Origin: JBAYIE01 sp965279165
GTDB taxonomy: Bacteria; Bacteroidota; Bacteroidia; UKL13-3
Reading direction: 5' to 3'
DNA: 64,000 bases
Assembly (NCBI GenBank): GCA_965279165.1
Contig: OZ257140.1
Span: forward strand, 2,480,001 to 2,544,000
Part shown: one piece after another, positions 53,901-62,926 of the stretch
Position numbering within the stretch: position 1 is the stretch's first letter
How the letters are laid out: every line of letters begins with the position of its first letter
Program-made: the position numbers and the translations under genes
The notes under the pieces: generated by a model
The model's input: only the letters and a program-made list of their open reading frames with translations
Told to the model about the DNA's origin: nothing
The model's database searches: none

Positions 53901-56339
53901 ATCTGCACCGATATCCGGTGGACTGTTGCGGATATCATTGTCGAAGTCGCTGCTTAAATTGCTATTCGGTGTTCCTTTGATAGAGGTACCTGACAAATGT
54001 AAATCGACTGTTTTGTAATTACCAAGTGGTGTTTTAAATCCAGGATTTGAATTGGAACTATTGGCGTCAACTCCTGTTGTACTATACCAGGATCCAATTG
54101 TACTAATGGGTGTGGTATTAAATAATCCCAAACTTCCACCGTTGCCATTTGCCCAAAAAATATTGTAGTCTTCTATTAAACCGGTACTACCCGCAATTCC
54201 TATTGCAAAATGGTTACCGCCGGTTCCTGTATTCGAACGAACATTAGAGAAAATATTGTTGTAAATCGAATCGCTTCCAACTGCTACGGATTGGTATGCA
54301 AAAGTGTTTACCGCATTGCTTGCAACACCTGTTCCTCCGATAAATACAGAATTGTTTAACAAGGATAATGAACCGGTTATTTTAACAATACCATGAATGG
54401 ATAAGCCATTTGGATTTGATACCCCTCCCGTATCCAACCCGATTCTTATCATATTGTTAAATACCCTTTGGGTTCCTCCGCCAATATTAATGCCGTCTAA
54501 ACTCGCATTTATTCCGGTTGCATTCGTCGATAATGAATGAATAAAATTTCTATCAACCCTTGAATTTGTCATGGTATTGATAATAATACCAATGGCACTA
54601 ATTGAACTAGCTGCGTTATTGGTATGGGTTAATCCATAAATCAAATTCTGTGATAAAACATTACCGGATGAATTTGGTGTTAATCGAATTCCTATAATTG
54701 CAGAACTTCCTGTATTGTTATTCTGATACAAGGCAGAATTGTGCAAATTGTAAATCTGATTGTTTGATATCGTATCCGTTCCCCCTGCACCAATATCAAT
54801 ACCGTGTGTAAAGTAGTTAATTCCTGATCCGGAGCCACTCGCATTGTTTTTTAAATTTCGGATAATATTATATCGTGCATTAATATTTGCAGTAGCACTT
54901 GCATTATAAATTCCCATTACTATCTGAATGGTTGATGATGTGGTTGGGGTTGAACAAATCAAGTTTTCGGGTAGTTCATTGCCAATTGTATTGCTATCAA
55001 TTAAATAGGTTGTGCTGCTGGTTGTATTTGTAATCGAAATACATTGTAAACTTGAACTAATAGAGGAGTTGGAACCTTGAACATCTATTCCGCCAAATTT
55101 ATTATTTTTCATTTCTATAACGCCACCTGTTGTTGAGGTCGAACCTATAGGATAAACACAACTTCCATTTGCAAAATTGGTTACTTTAATAGAACCGGTT
55201 CCGGTCATGCTGCCAAATGTATTGTTGTTCACTTTAAATAGTCCTCCAACCAGCCATGGACCACTTACTACTCCAGGTATTCCGGGATAGGCTGTGGTTC
55301 CACTTGTTATATCAAAATTGGCAAAGGTATTTCCACTAAAGCTTGAAGCTACAGTACTGCCTACGCTTAGATAACATCCAGTAATCCTGAATCCAACACT
55401 GGCATTCACCGTAAACGGACTTCCACCACATAGCGGAGCAGTACCGCCCATATAGTTGTTGTCCATGATATGGTTATTTGCTGCGTTATTATTCATGTTG
55501 AAGAAATACAATTGAAAAGCAGATGTTGGAGCTCTGCTGGATGTTTGAAACATACTATTACCGGTAATAATCCAATCGGTATTTCCTGCCGATATTTTAA
55601 ATGCATTAACTTCTGATGAAGCATCATTCCAGAAATTTGAAATATTGCAATTGGTGATGTAATTATTGCTGTTGTAATATGCTGCTCCTGCTGTACTTCC
55701 CGATGAGTAAACACTTGTTGTTGGCGTATTGCCGCCATCGTCTTTGATATCACAATTATCTACAACATTGCTATCATTGCCTCTCAATCCGGTTGTGCCT
55801 CCAAAGAAAATAACTCCTCCTGTTGGTGCTGTATTTTGTCCGGCAAGTATGGTATGTTTAATGGTATTGTAACATGCTTCATTGATAAAGCGAATGGCCA
55901 AACCGGTTGTATTTGAATTTACTATGCTAAGATTTCGTGACCCCGACCCTCCCGGCCTTCCATCTATGATTAGATAGGTTGCTCCGTTTAAGTCAATTGT
56001 TGCTGTAGCATTTGCACTTGCAATACTTAAGCCGGTTGCTCCGGTTTGTGGACGAATGGTAATTGTATTAGTTGCACTACTTCCTGAAATTGTACCTATG
56101 GTTATAGGAAATGATTCTCCTGAACTGGAATAATTATTAAGCAATTCAAAAATCACTGCACCATTTATACCGGATGAAGTGGCTGCACTGAATGCTGCTG
56201 TTAAGGTGCTGTATGTTCCCCCTGTGCCGATGGTTTTGGTACCGGAAATTGCTTGTCCATTCCCATAGTTAAATAGAATACCTGCGAATAAAATCGAGGT
56301 GAGAATAAATCTGCATATATTTAATGGAATATTTTTCAT
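50928..56339 (-). CDS. Giant T9SS-secreted beta-helix/Ig-like repeat protein (paralogue 1)
   Basis: 1803 residues. Signal peptide to about residue 29 (ending GQAIS), then a right-handed parallel beta-helix region of roughly 770 residues (repeated NNxI/SNxI stretches such as VFNNMIRIGLD), a CARDB-like domain near 830-930 (IGADEIPNDIGVIAIDSP), then eight Ig-like modules of about 89 residues, each with two cysteines (pattern ..C.G..VTF..., NGGTNP.YQWYKN, ...LTSNAAC). A ninth divergent module and a T9SS type A sorting domain (MVFPNPTTGWVEI) end it. Conserved cysteine pairs suggest one disulfide per module. Its role is probably surface adhesion or carbohydrate binding. No catalytic residues identified. 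An almost identical 3' segment is shared with the next gene. Confidence 0.83.
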   Translation of the reverse strand: MKNIPLNICRFILTSILFAGILFNYGNGQAISGTKTIGTGGTYSTLTAAFSAATSSGINGAVIFELLNNYSSSGESFPITIGTISGSSATNTITIRPQTGATGLSIASANATATIDLNGATYLIIDGRPGGSGSRNLSIVNSNTTGLAIRFINEACYNTIKHTILAGQNTAPTGGVIFFGGTTGLRGNDSNVVDNCDIKDDGGNTPTTSVYSSGSTAGAAYYNSNNYITNCNISNFWNDASSEVNAFKISAGNTDWIITGNSMFQTSSRAPTSAFQLYFFNMNNNAANNHIMDNNYMGGTAPLCGGSPFTVNASVGFRITGCYLSVGSTVASSFSGNTFANFDITSGTTAYPGIPGVVSGPWLVGGLFKVNNNTFGSMTGTGSIKVTNFANGSCVYPIGSTSTTGGVIEMKNNKFGGIDVQGSNSSISSSLQCISITNTTSSTTYLIDSNTIGNELPENLICSTPTTSSTIQIVMGIYNASATANINARYNIIRNLKNNASGSGSGINYFTHGIDIGAGGTDTISNNQIYNLHNSALYQNNNTGSSAIIGIRLTPNSSGNVLSQNLIYGLTHTNNAASSISAIGIIINTMTNSRVDRNFIHSLSTNATGINASLDGINIGGGTQRVFNNMIRIGLDTGGVSNPNGLSIHGIVKITGSLSLLNNSVFIGGTGVASNAVNTFAYQSVAVGSDSIYNNIFSNVRSNTGTGGNHFAIGIAGSTGLIEDYNIFWANGNGGSLGLFNTTPISTIGSWYSTTGVDANSSNSNPGFKTPLGNYKTVDLHLSGTSIKGTPNSNLSSDFDNDIRNSPPDIGADEIPNDIGVIAIDSPTTANFCGRSRTIYMRFKNFGLTTVTAAQFIIVSNGNIINMYNWTGSLAPGITSGSIPIGAVNFTGGNYNLAIISNLPNNKLDNNLLNDTAKISFVVTPTVIPTLTISTANNIVCINTPVTFKAILTNGGTSPQLVWKLNGSVVGSNDTIYTNSALSNSDSITATLTSNAACANPSVVVSNQIKMTVGTTLPPTISINPNSNNVCPGTPISFKATQINGGSTPHYQWLKNGIPVGTDSSSYLLSVPANNDLVKCILTSNLSCASKPKDTSTAVVVLVNPVLVPTATISATATSICAGASDTFTVSVVNGGNNPVYQWRKNNNTVIGTNSNTYITTNLADNDSVYLNLISNALCANPTTVVSNKIGIRVNPTVTPAVTVTASKNNICTGDSVKLKASITNGGTNALLSWYKNSILLPNNTDSFYVKNIIDKDTFYLTVQSNATCLTQTTATSNKQVIQVNPIVTPSVSIQSTATTICAGTAVVFTATPVNGGSKPLYTWIKNNIIIGSDSNQLTTAFLLNNDSIQVVMVSNAACTTKASDTSARIKMTVNPTATPTIQISTPTPAFCSGSAVTFNGAVSNTGTNPHYQWYKNSIPFGPDSVRFTTTGYTDKDTVYAVLNSNIACATTNPVTSNKITLLMVPTVAASVSISNNLNNICKGTTVTFSTSVANAGTSPIFQWKINGINTGTSTASLLVDSLNNGDSVQVFMTSSAGCAVPAIAPSNKIGMVIKPLVTPKVFLTASANSVCMGQSITITAADSNGGTAPKHTWLNNSGVVGTDSIAYTSVYNNSQLIRCVLTSNIACASKTKDTASITVTVKPLPIRPVITRSADTLWSSVAASYQWARNNTDMPSETNRFHLLTQNGDYKVTIDSNGCKNFSNTFNVVKLALNQLDQTTPIMVFPNPTTGWVEIQSPFNKLETDQITLTDINGKTRQLRSNQIHISGNQVQLDLSDLPNGMYLLGINREDIIQYVKIIKQY

Positions 56340-56397
56340 GGTTTGATTCTGAATTTTTTCTTGGTGGTATTTGGTTAGTTAAATATGCGATTTGATG

Positions 56398-59300
56398 TTA
56401 ATAGGTAGAAATTTTGAAATGTAAATTTTCATTTCCGTGATAGATATTGAGGATATAAGTACCTTTTGGTAAGTGGCCAATTTCGATTTGCTGGTTGGTG
56501 AATTGATCTAATTCTCCAAAGTTTTTCGAATCTATTTCTTTTCCTACCATGTCTATAATTTTGATTGTTGTATTGGCTGTTGCATCAAACTTACCATGAA
56601 TATAGAGTAGGTCATTCGCAGGGTTTGGATATACCGCAAATACTTGTTTCTCTATATCTTCAACCGCAAGATTCACCACACTAAAAGTATTAGAGAAATT
56701 TTTACAACCATTGCTGTCGATGGTTACTTTGTAATCTCCATTCTGCGTTAACAAATGAATACGGTTGGTTTCACTTGGCATATCGCTGTTGTTTCGCGAC
56801 CATTGGTAGGTTGAGGCAATGCTACTCCACAATGTATCGGCACTTCTGGTAATTACCGGACGGATAGGTAAAGGTTTTACTGTTACTGTAATACTTGCAG
56901 TGTCTTTGGTTTTAGATGCACATGCAATGTTTGAAGTTAACACACATCGAATAAGTTGAGAAGTATTGTATACCGAAGTATAAGTGATGCTGTCGGTACC
57001 AACCACACCGATGTTATTAAGCCAAGTATGTTTTGGTGCAGTTCCACCATTGCTGTCGGCTGCGGTTAAAGTAATGCTCTGTCCCATGCAAATGGAATTG
57101 GAAGATGCAGAAAGATAAACTTTAGGAGTGACAAGTGGTTTAATAACCATGCCAATTTTGTTGGATGGAGCAATCGCAGGAACGGCACAACTGGACGAAG
57201 AAGTCATGAAGACCTCTACAGAATCTCCGTTTTGGAGGCTATCCACGATCAGATCTGCAACGGAAGTCCCTGTAGGCATGCCATTTATTTTCCATTGATA
57301 CAATGGAGTGGGGCCGCCATTGGCAATAGAAGAGGTGAAAGTTACCGGAACACCATTGCAAACATTATTCTGATTTGCCGTGATATTAATGGATGCAGGT
57401 AAAGTCGACATCATTAATAAAGTAATTTTATTGGAGTTAACCTGGTTTGAAGTAGCACAAGCTAGATTCGAACTTAAAGTAGCATAAATGGTGTCTTTGT
57501 CGCCATAACCTGTAGTTGTAAATTGGGATGAATCCGGACCGAATGGAAGATTGTTTTTATACCATTGATATTGTGGTGCAGTACCTTCATGATTTACCAC
57601 AGTAGAAAAGGTAACCGGATTTCCGGCACAGAAAGCAGGAGTGTTTGTGCTGATTTGAATCGTAGGGGTAACCGTTGGATTTACCGTCATTTTTATGCTT
57701 GAAGAAGTATCGGCGTTCTTGGATTTGCAAGTAGCATTCGATACCATCACCACCTGAATAGAATCGTTGTTTAATAGAAATGAGGTAGTAAACTGACTGC
57801 TGTCGGTACCAATAATCACCTTATTTTTTCTCCAGATAAATTGTGGTTGATTTCCTCCATTTGTTGGTGTTGCACTGAACACTACCGAAGTTCCGGAGCA
57901 TATATTGGTTGCACTGGATTGAATGGCAACTGAAGGTGTAACATACGGATTAACTTGTACGATTTGATTATTCGAAACTGTATGCGAATCAAGTAAACAT
58001 GCCCGATTGGAAGTGAGTTTAAATTTTATCGTATCATTATTCGACAAAGTATTACTTTTATAACTATCGCTGCCATTCTGAACCAAATTATTATTTTTAT
58101 ACCAAGATTTTACCGGATTGGAACCTTGGCTGGTATAGGAAGCGTTAAATACTACCGAATCTCCTGTGCAAATAGTATTTTTTGATGCCGTGATGGTAGC
58201 TGTTGGAGTAGTGAATTGTAAAACGGTAATGCCAATTTTATTGGAAAAAACAGTTTTAGGAATGGCACAACCGGATGCTGATAAAACAGCATAAATCGAA
58301 TCTCCGTTGCTTAAGTTGTTGGTGATTAATGTGTCTAAATATAATGAATTTAACAAGCCACCATTTTTCTTATACCATAAAATTGAACCTCCACTGGTAA
58401 CAGCTATAAAAGTATCAATTTCACCATTGCATAAAACTGATTTTGTTGCTGTAATGCTAACCATAGGAACTATATTCGGAAGAATCGAAACTATCGCATA
58501 AGCAGAAGTGTCTTTTGGTTTATTTGCACAAGAAATAGATGAAGTTAAAATGCAACGTACAGAATCCAGGTTATTTGGCGTCGATAAAGTATAGAATTTC
58601 GAATCCGATCCTACATTGTTTCCATTGAGTTGCCACTGATAATGTGGGGATAATCCTTCATGGGTGACTAAAGCTTGAAAATTAGTACCGCCGGTTTTTC
58701 CGGAACAAATAGATACTGAATTGGGAAATAAAGTAACAGTTGGTGTAAGCGTGTTGGCAACAGTCATTATTTTTGGTGGAGAATTAACCATGGTATTAGT
58801 TGTACACGGAAGACTAGAAATAAGTGAAACAGTTATTGTATCATTGTTTAAAAGGTTATTGGTTGTATATATCGTATCGTTGGTGCCTGTAATTACGCCA
58901 TTTTTTCTCCAGATAAGCTGGGGGGTCAATCCGCCATGAGTAAAAAATGCTTGAAATGTTACAGAACTATTAGTACAAACTGTTGTAAAAGGAGTATAGA
59001 TATTTATTTGTGGTGTAACCGTTAAGATCGAACTGTAATTCGCTGAAGCAGTATCATTGTTCTTGTTGTTGTCGACATTGCCATTTGGTAAAGTAGGGTT
59101 TATTGCAACCAAATAATTCGCTTGAACAAAGAAATTGAGAAAGCCGATATTGGTGGATACACTTGTTGCTCCGGGAGCCAAAGAACCTGTCCAGTTAAAA
59201 GTTTTAAATAGAGAACCATTAACATTTAAATTAAAAACAGCACTGGTAATAGTTGTTGTTCCGTAATTTTTAAACTTAATCCAGATGTTTCTGTTTTGTC

Positions 59301-61836
59301 CGCAAAAACTTGCAGTTGCAGGCGAATCAATTGAAACCACTCCAATATCAAATGGAATTTCATCCGCTCCAATATCAGGAGGTGAATTCCGAACATCTCC
59401 GTCAAAATCATTTTGCAAGGATGTCAATGCAGTTCCTTTATTTCCAATACTTGTAATATGCAAATTGCAATTGTTTAAATTTCCGGCAGGCAATACCAAA
59501 CCCGGATTTGCAGCATAACTTGACGCATCACCTGATACCCAACCCGACGAATAAGTTGTAACATCACTCGTGCCATTAAATCCGAAAACATTGCCATTCC
59601 CATTACCAAAATATTGGTTGTTGTTTTGTGTTAAACTTGTTGTTCCGACTAAATAAACTTGGTAATGCGAACCGCCTGTAGTAGCATTCGAGCGATTGTT
59701 CACGATAATATTATTTCTAAAATCATCCGTTGCTGCAACTGCCCGCAGAATAGAATAAGTAGGATTTATACTGGTGGCAACTCCTGTTCCACCAATATAA
59801 ATAGTATTGTTATAAAGATTGGTTGATGCTGCATTTTTTACAATACCACGAAGCATAAAACCGGTGGTTAAACTACTTCCGGCAGTATCCAATCCCAAAG
59901 AAATCATATTGTTATTTGCGGATACAATTCCAGATCCAATTTCAATTCCGGTAATAATCGCTGATGGATTTATTGCCGAAGTTTGTAGATGATGGATGAA
60001 ATTTCTTTCAACTAAGTTAGAAGAAGAATTAATCCCTGAGTAGAAAATTCCGGTTGCCTGAATGCCTGTTGAAGTAGCACTTCCTGTTAGATGTAAGGAG
60101 TAAACTGTATTGCTACTAACCGAAACAGTTCCTACTGTTGTATTTACTGAGATTCCAATCAATGCACTATTGACTCCGGTTCCTGTGGTTTGCGATGCTG
60201 AGCTCAAATGATACACTTGGTTGTTGTTGATATAGAAATTCCCTGCACCTTGTGGATTAAACCAAATGCCACGTAAACATGCTGCTTGAGTCCCGGAGGC
60301 TGCATAATTGGTATTTAAATTGGCGACGATATTATTAGCAACCGTCATGCCAACCATGGTTTGTGTATTGTTGATGATAAAAGCATTTAACCTGGAAGCA
60401 GCCGTACTACCTGAACAAGATGAAACAATATTGATACTGTTTTTTAAGGTGGTGCTTCCAATAATATTATTGGTTGCTGTATAGGTTGCAGTTGAAATTC
60501 CTGTTGTTAAATTTATTCCATGGAATTCCGGAGAGTAGGTTGGTAAGGCGGCATAAAGATCAATCCCTGAAAGAATGTTCCCCGTTAAATTAACCAAATT
60601 AGATCCTGTACCTACTCGTATACCTATTAATCCACAAATACCACCGGTTGTTGCATTGGCACTGGTAAATTTAATGGCACCATTTACCGTGGTTGATCCA
60701 ATTAAATTCTCAATACAATCCACATTGCCTCCGTAAATCTGAACTAGTACGGCTGCACCCGAACTGGTGGATGCAGAAGTATAATCTAAATTGGTTATGG
60801 TATTTTTTTTAATAGTTGTTTTGTATGTTAAAACCGTACTGGCATAATCCAATAAATAAAAGACATTTGCAGCCGTTGCACCCGATTGGTTAATAGAATA
60901 GGTACCCGAACCATTCACCTGGTTTCCACCAATAAAATTATCTGCAATCGTATATCCACTGCCTCCTGTAATATAAATTACACGATGAATAACAGCTGTT
61001 GTATGTTGAATGGCTGATGTCTGGTAAAACCGATTATTGAAAATATTCCATCCGCTACATCCTGCACCAATACTAATGGCGGCTGTTGCAATGGTTGCAT
61101 TAAAATCATAAATATTACAATTTTCTATGCTATTGCTGTCATTTCCCTGAACTGCCGATGATGTATTTCCATATCCAAATACACACATTACCGGATTTCC
61201 ACCGGTAGCACTATGGATATCACAAAAACTTATTTTGTTATAATCATTGCCTAGGGTTCCATTTGTGTTACCAAAGCAAACTATTCCTCCTCCTGTAGTT
61301 GCAGTGGTTGCCGTACCATTATTCGATTGCAAGTCGCAATATTGAACGTTTACAAAACGGGTATCATTGGTATAAAGCAAAGCAGGAGCGGCAGATGAAG
61401 TGTTAACTATTGCCAAACTTGTACCTTTCGTAAAGGATCCACTTCCTCCTGGTCGACCGTCGATAATTAAATTTGTACAACCGTTAAATTGGAACGTTGC
61501 AACCCCGCTTGAACTGCTAATAGATAATCCGCCAGCACCGGTTTGCGGACGAACTGTGATGGTATTGCTGCTGCTGCTACCGGTAATTGCTCCAATAACC
61601 AAAGGAAAGGTTTCGCCCGAACTGCTGTAATTGGAAAGTAATTCGAATACCAAACCGCCATTAATGCCATTGGTTATTGCTGCCGAAAATGCAGAAGTTA
61701 GCGAACTGTATGTGCCACCCGTTCCTATTGTTTTGGTACCTGAAATTGGCTGTGAAAAAAGGGGAAAAGCAACAATTTGGAGAAGAAAATATATCAATAA
61801 ATTAACATGCAATCGGTTGGTAATATTACTTTTCAT
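56398..61836 (-). CDS. Giant T9SS-secreted beta-helix/Ig-like repeat protein (paralogue 2)
   Basis: 1812 residues from ATG 61836 (a GTG one codon earlier is also possible). Build as in the gene at 50928-56339: signal peptide (LLQIVAFPLFSQ), beta-helix region of about 780 residues, CARDB-like domain (ADEIPFDIGVVSIDSP), eight two-cysteine Ig-like modules plus a ninth divergent one, and a T9SS type A sorting domain (VYPNPANDLLYIH). Modules 1-4 differ strongly between the two proteins, whereas modules 7-9 are nearly identical. Only 58 bp separate this stop from the paralogue's start, on the same strand, so they may form one transcription unit read from this gene first. Confidence 0.83.
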   Translation of the reverse strand: MKSNITNRLHVNLLIYFLLQIVAFPLFSQPISGTKTIGTGGTYSSLTSAFSAAITNGINGGLVFELLSNYSSSGETFPLVIGAITGSSSSNTITVRPQTGAGGLSISSSSGVATFQFNGCTNLIIDGRPGGSGSFTKGTSLAIVNTSSAAPALLYTNDTRFVNVQYCDLQSNNGTATTATTGGGIVCFGNTNGTLGNDYNKISFCDIHSATGGNPVMCVFGYGNTSSAVQGNDSNSIENCNIYDFNATIATAAISIGAGCSGWNIFNNRFYQTSAIQHTTAVIHRVIYITGGSGYTIADNFIGGNQVNGSGTYSINQSGATAANVFYLLDYASTVLTYKTTIKKNTITNLDYTSASTSSGAAVLVQIYGGNVDCIENLIGSTTVNGAIKFTSANATTGGICGLIGIRVGTGSNLVNLTGNILSGIDLYAALPTYSPEFHGINLTTGISTATYTATNNIIGSTTLKNSINIVSSCSGSTAASRLNAFIINNTQTMVGMTVANNIVANLNTNYAASGTQAACLRGIWFNPQGAGNFYINNNQVYHLSSASQTTGTGVNSALIGISVNTTVGTVSVSSNTVYSLHLTGSATSTGIQATGIFYSGINSSSNLVERNFIHHLQTSAINPSAIITGIEIGSGIVSANNNMISLGLDTAGSSLTTGFMLRGIVKNAASTNLYNNTIYIGGTGVATSINPTYSILRAVAATDDFRNNIIVNNRSNATTGGSHYQVYLVGTTSLTQNNNQYFGNGNGNVFGFNGTSDVTTYSSGWVSGDASSYAANPGLVLPAGNLNNCNLHITSIGNKGTALTSLQNDFDGDVRNSPPDIGADEIPFDIGVVSIDSPATASFCGQNRNIWIKFKNYGTTTITSAVFNLNVNGSLFKTFNWTGSLAPGATSVSTNIGFLNFFVQANYLVAINPTLPNGNVDNNKNNDTASANYSSILTVTPQINIYTPFTTVCTNSSVTFQAFFTHGGLTPQLIWRKNGVITGTNDTIYTTNNLLNNDTITVSLISSLPCTTNTMVNSPPKIMTVANTLTPTVTLFPNSVSICSGKTGGTNFQALVTHEGLSPHYQWQLNGNNVGSDSKFYTLSTPNNLDSVRCILTSSISCANKPKDTSAYAIVSILPNIVPMVSITATKSVLCNGEIDTFIAVTSGGSILWYKKNGGLLNSLYLDTLITNNLSNGDSIYAVLSASGCAIPKTVFSNKIGITVLQFTTPTATITASKNTICTGDSVVFNASYTSQGSNPVKSWYKNNNLVQNGSDSYKSNTLSNNDTIKFKLTSNRACLLDSHTVSNNQIVQVNPYVTPSVAIQSSATNICSGTSVVFSATPTNGGNQPQFIWRKNKVIIGTDSSQFTTSFLLNNDSIQVVMVSNATCKSKNADTSSSIKMTVNPTVTPTIQISTNTPAFCAGNPVTFSTVVNHEGTAPQYQWYKNNLPFGPDSSQFTTTGYGDKDTIYATLSSNLACATSNQVNSNKITLLMMSTLPASINITANQNNVCNGVPVTFTSSIANGGPTPLYQWKINGMPTGTSVADLIVDSLQNGDSVEVFMTSSSSCAVPAIAPSNKIGMVIKPLVTPKVYLSASSNSICMGQSITLTAADSNGGTAPKHTWLNNIGVVGTDSITYTSVYNTSQLIRCVLTSNIACASKTKDTASITVTVKPLPIRPVITRSADTLWSSIASTYQWSRNNSDMPSETNRIHLLTQNGDYKVTIDSNGCKNFSNTFSVVNLAVEDIEKQVFAVYPNPANDLLYIHGKFDATANTTIKIIDMVGKEIDSKNFGELDQFTNQQIEIGHLPKGTYILNIYHGNENLHFKISTY

Positions 61837-61920
61837 CACTTCAAATGCTTATGGAATACATATTTAATTAAAAAACCCTAAATTCCTTTGTTAAAATTCT
61901 TTTATTTTATTAAGAAATCG

Positions 61921-62550
61921 ATGACAATTAGAAATGCTTTCAACCAACTATTCGAACCGGAACTATTAGAAGAAATCGAGAATCATGGGGTTCTTGTTTC
62001 AGTTAAATCAGGAAGTATACTCATTCAATCCGGACAAATAATCAACCAAATTCCTATTGTTCTTAGTGGTTTGGTAAAAGTTACCAGGATGGATGATAAT
62101 GGAAACGAATTACTCTTATATTATATAGGTTCCAAAGAAAGTTGTGCGATGACATTTACTTGCTGCATGCAAAAACACCCAAGTGAAATTAATGCGATGG
62201 TTGAAGAAGATGCGGAAATATTATTGATTCCAATTCAATTGATGGACGAATGGATGATGAAATTTACCACCTGGAAAAGTTTTGTTATGACCACCGTACG
62301 ACTTCGTTTTAATGAACTTTTGAAAAGTATCGATCAGATTGCTTTTATGAAATTAGATGAAAGGTTGGTTACTTATTTGAAGGATAAAGTGAAGTCAACC
62401 GGATCAACCATTGTGAATGCTTCCCATCAAACCATTGCTGAAGAGTTAGCCTCGTCGCGAGTTGTTATTTCAAGGTTGTTAAAAAAACTAGAAAACGATA
62501 AAAAGGTAATTCTTTACCGAAACCAAATCAAGGTCATGAAAGAATTGTGA
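61921..62550 (+). CDS. Crp/Fnr-family transcriptional regulator, probably sulfide-responsive
   Basis: 209 residues from ATG 61921 (MTIRNAFNQL); the upstream TTG would add residues not typical of the family. The cyclic-nucleotide-binding-like beta-roll occupies about 15-125 but lacks an obvious cAMP phosphate cassette. The C-terminal winged helix-turn-helix reads NASHQTIAEELASSRVVISRLLKKLE near residues 165-190; the recognition helix has R and SR positions like Crp but no glutamate. Three cysteines, Cys75, Cys81 and Cys82 (SCAMTFTCCM), are in a loop and are candidate redox or persulfide sensors. It is followed by two genes of sulfide metabolism, each preceded by a matching palindrome. Confidence 0.88.
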   Translation: MTIRNAFNQLFEPELLEEIENHGVLVSVKSGSILIQSGQIINQIPIVLSGLVKVTRMDDNGNELLLYYIGSKESCAMTFTCCMQKHPSEINAMVEEDAEILLIPIQLMDEWMMKFTTWKSFVMTTVRLRFNELLKSIDQIAFMKLDERLVTYLKDKVKSTGSTIVNASHQTIAEELASSRVVISRLLKKLENDKKVILYRNQIKVMKEL

Positions 62551-62561
62551 CTTTTGTTACA
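62546..62561 (+). promoter_or_regulatory. Crp/Fnr-type operator upstream of the DUF2892 gene
   Basis: TGTGACTTTTGTTACA, a palindrome with one mismatch in the arms (TGTGAC/GTTACA), overlapping the stop codon of the regulator gene. Its centre lies 57.5 bp upstream of the ATG at 62611, and a TTTG at 62587-62590 lies 25 bp beyond its end. Both distances are identical to those of the operator at 62862. Confidence 0.7.
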
Positions 62562-62610
62562 TTTGATTTGCGCAGGATTATGAAAATTTGTTTACTTAAA
62601 ATTTAAAATT

Positions 62611-62826
62611 ATGAAAATCAACATGGGAACCGCAGATCGCAACATACGTATCGTTGTTGCAATCGCTATTGCAATTCTTTATTTTATGGATGTAATCAGT
62701 GGTACAACCGGAATTGTGTTATTAGTTCTGGCTACTGTTTTTCTGATAACCGGCTTTTTGCGTTTTTGCCCATTGTATCTTCCTTTTGGACTAAGCACTG
62801 CTAAAAAGGAAAGCAAAGGAAACTAG
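62611..62826 (+). CDS. DUF2892 (YgaP-like) small membrane protein
   Basis: 71 residues with two transmembrane helices (about 13-32 and 35-55) and the C-terminal family motif FCPLYLPFGLST. DUF2892 domains occur as the membrane part of YgaP rhodanese or as stand-alone proteins in sulfide or persulfide detoxification clusters; they may help in sulfur or thiosulfate handling at the membrane. The exact reaction is unknown. It is located between a Crp/Fnr gene (60 bp gap) and a persulfide dioxygenase-rhodanese gene. Confidence 0.85.
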   Translation: MKINMGTADRNIRIVVAIAIAILYFMDVISGTTGIVLLVLATVFLITGFLRFCPLYLPFGLSTAKKESKGN

Positions 62827-62861
62827 CTCCAATCCTTATTCTGTTTCGACTTTTAGAGAAA

Positions 62862-62877
62862 TGTGACTTTAGTCACA
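62862..62877 (+). promoter_or_regulatory. Crp/Fnr-type operator upstream of the persulfide dioxygenase gene
   Basis: TGTGACTTTAGTCACA, arms TGTGAC/GTCACA in perfect inverted symmetry, fits TGTGA-N6-TCACA. Its centre is 57.5 bp upstream of the ATG at 62927 and 25 bp separate its end from a TTTG at 62903-62906, like the operator at 62546. The placement corresponds to a class II activation site (centre around -41) if the TTTG is the -7 element. Confidence 0.75.
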
Positions 62878-62926
62878 GGCTAACTGAAATATTACCCTGA
62901 AATTTGTACCTGTAAAAATTACAGAT

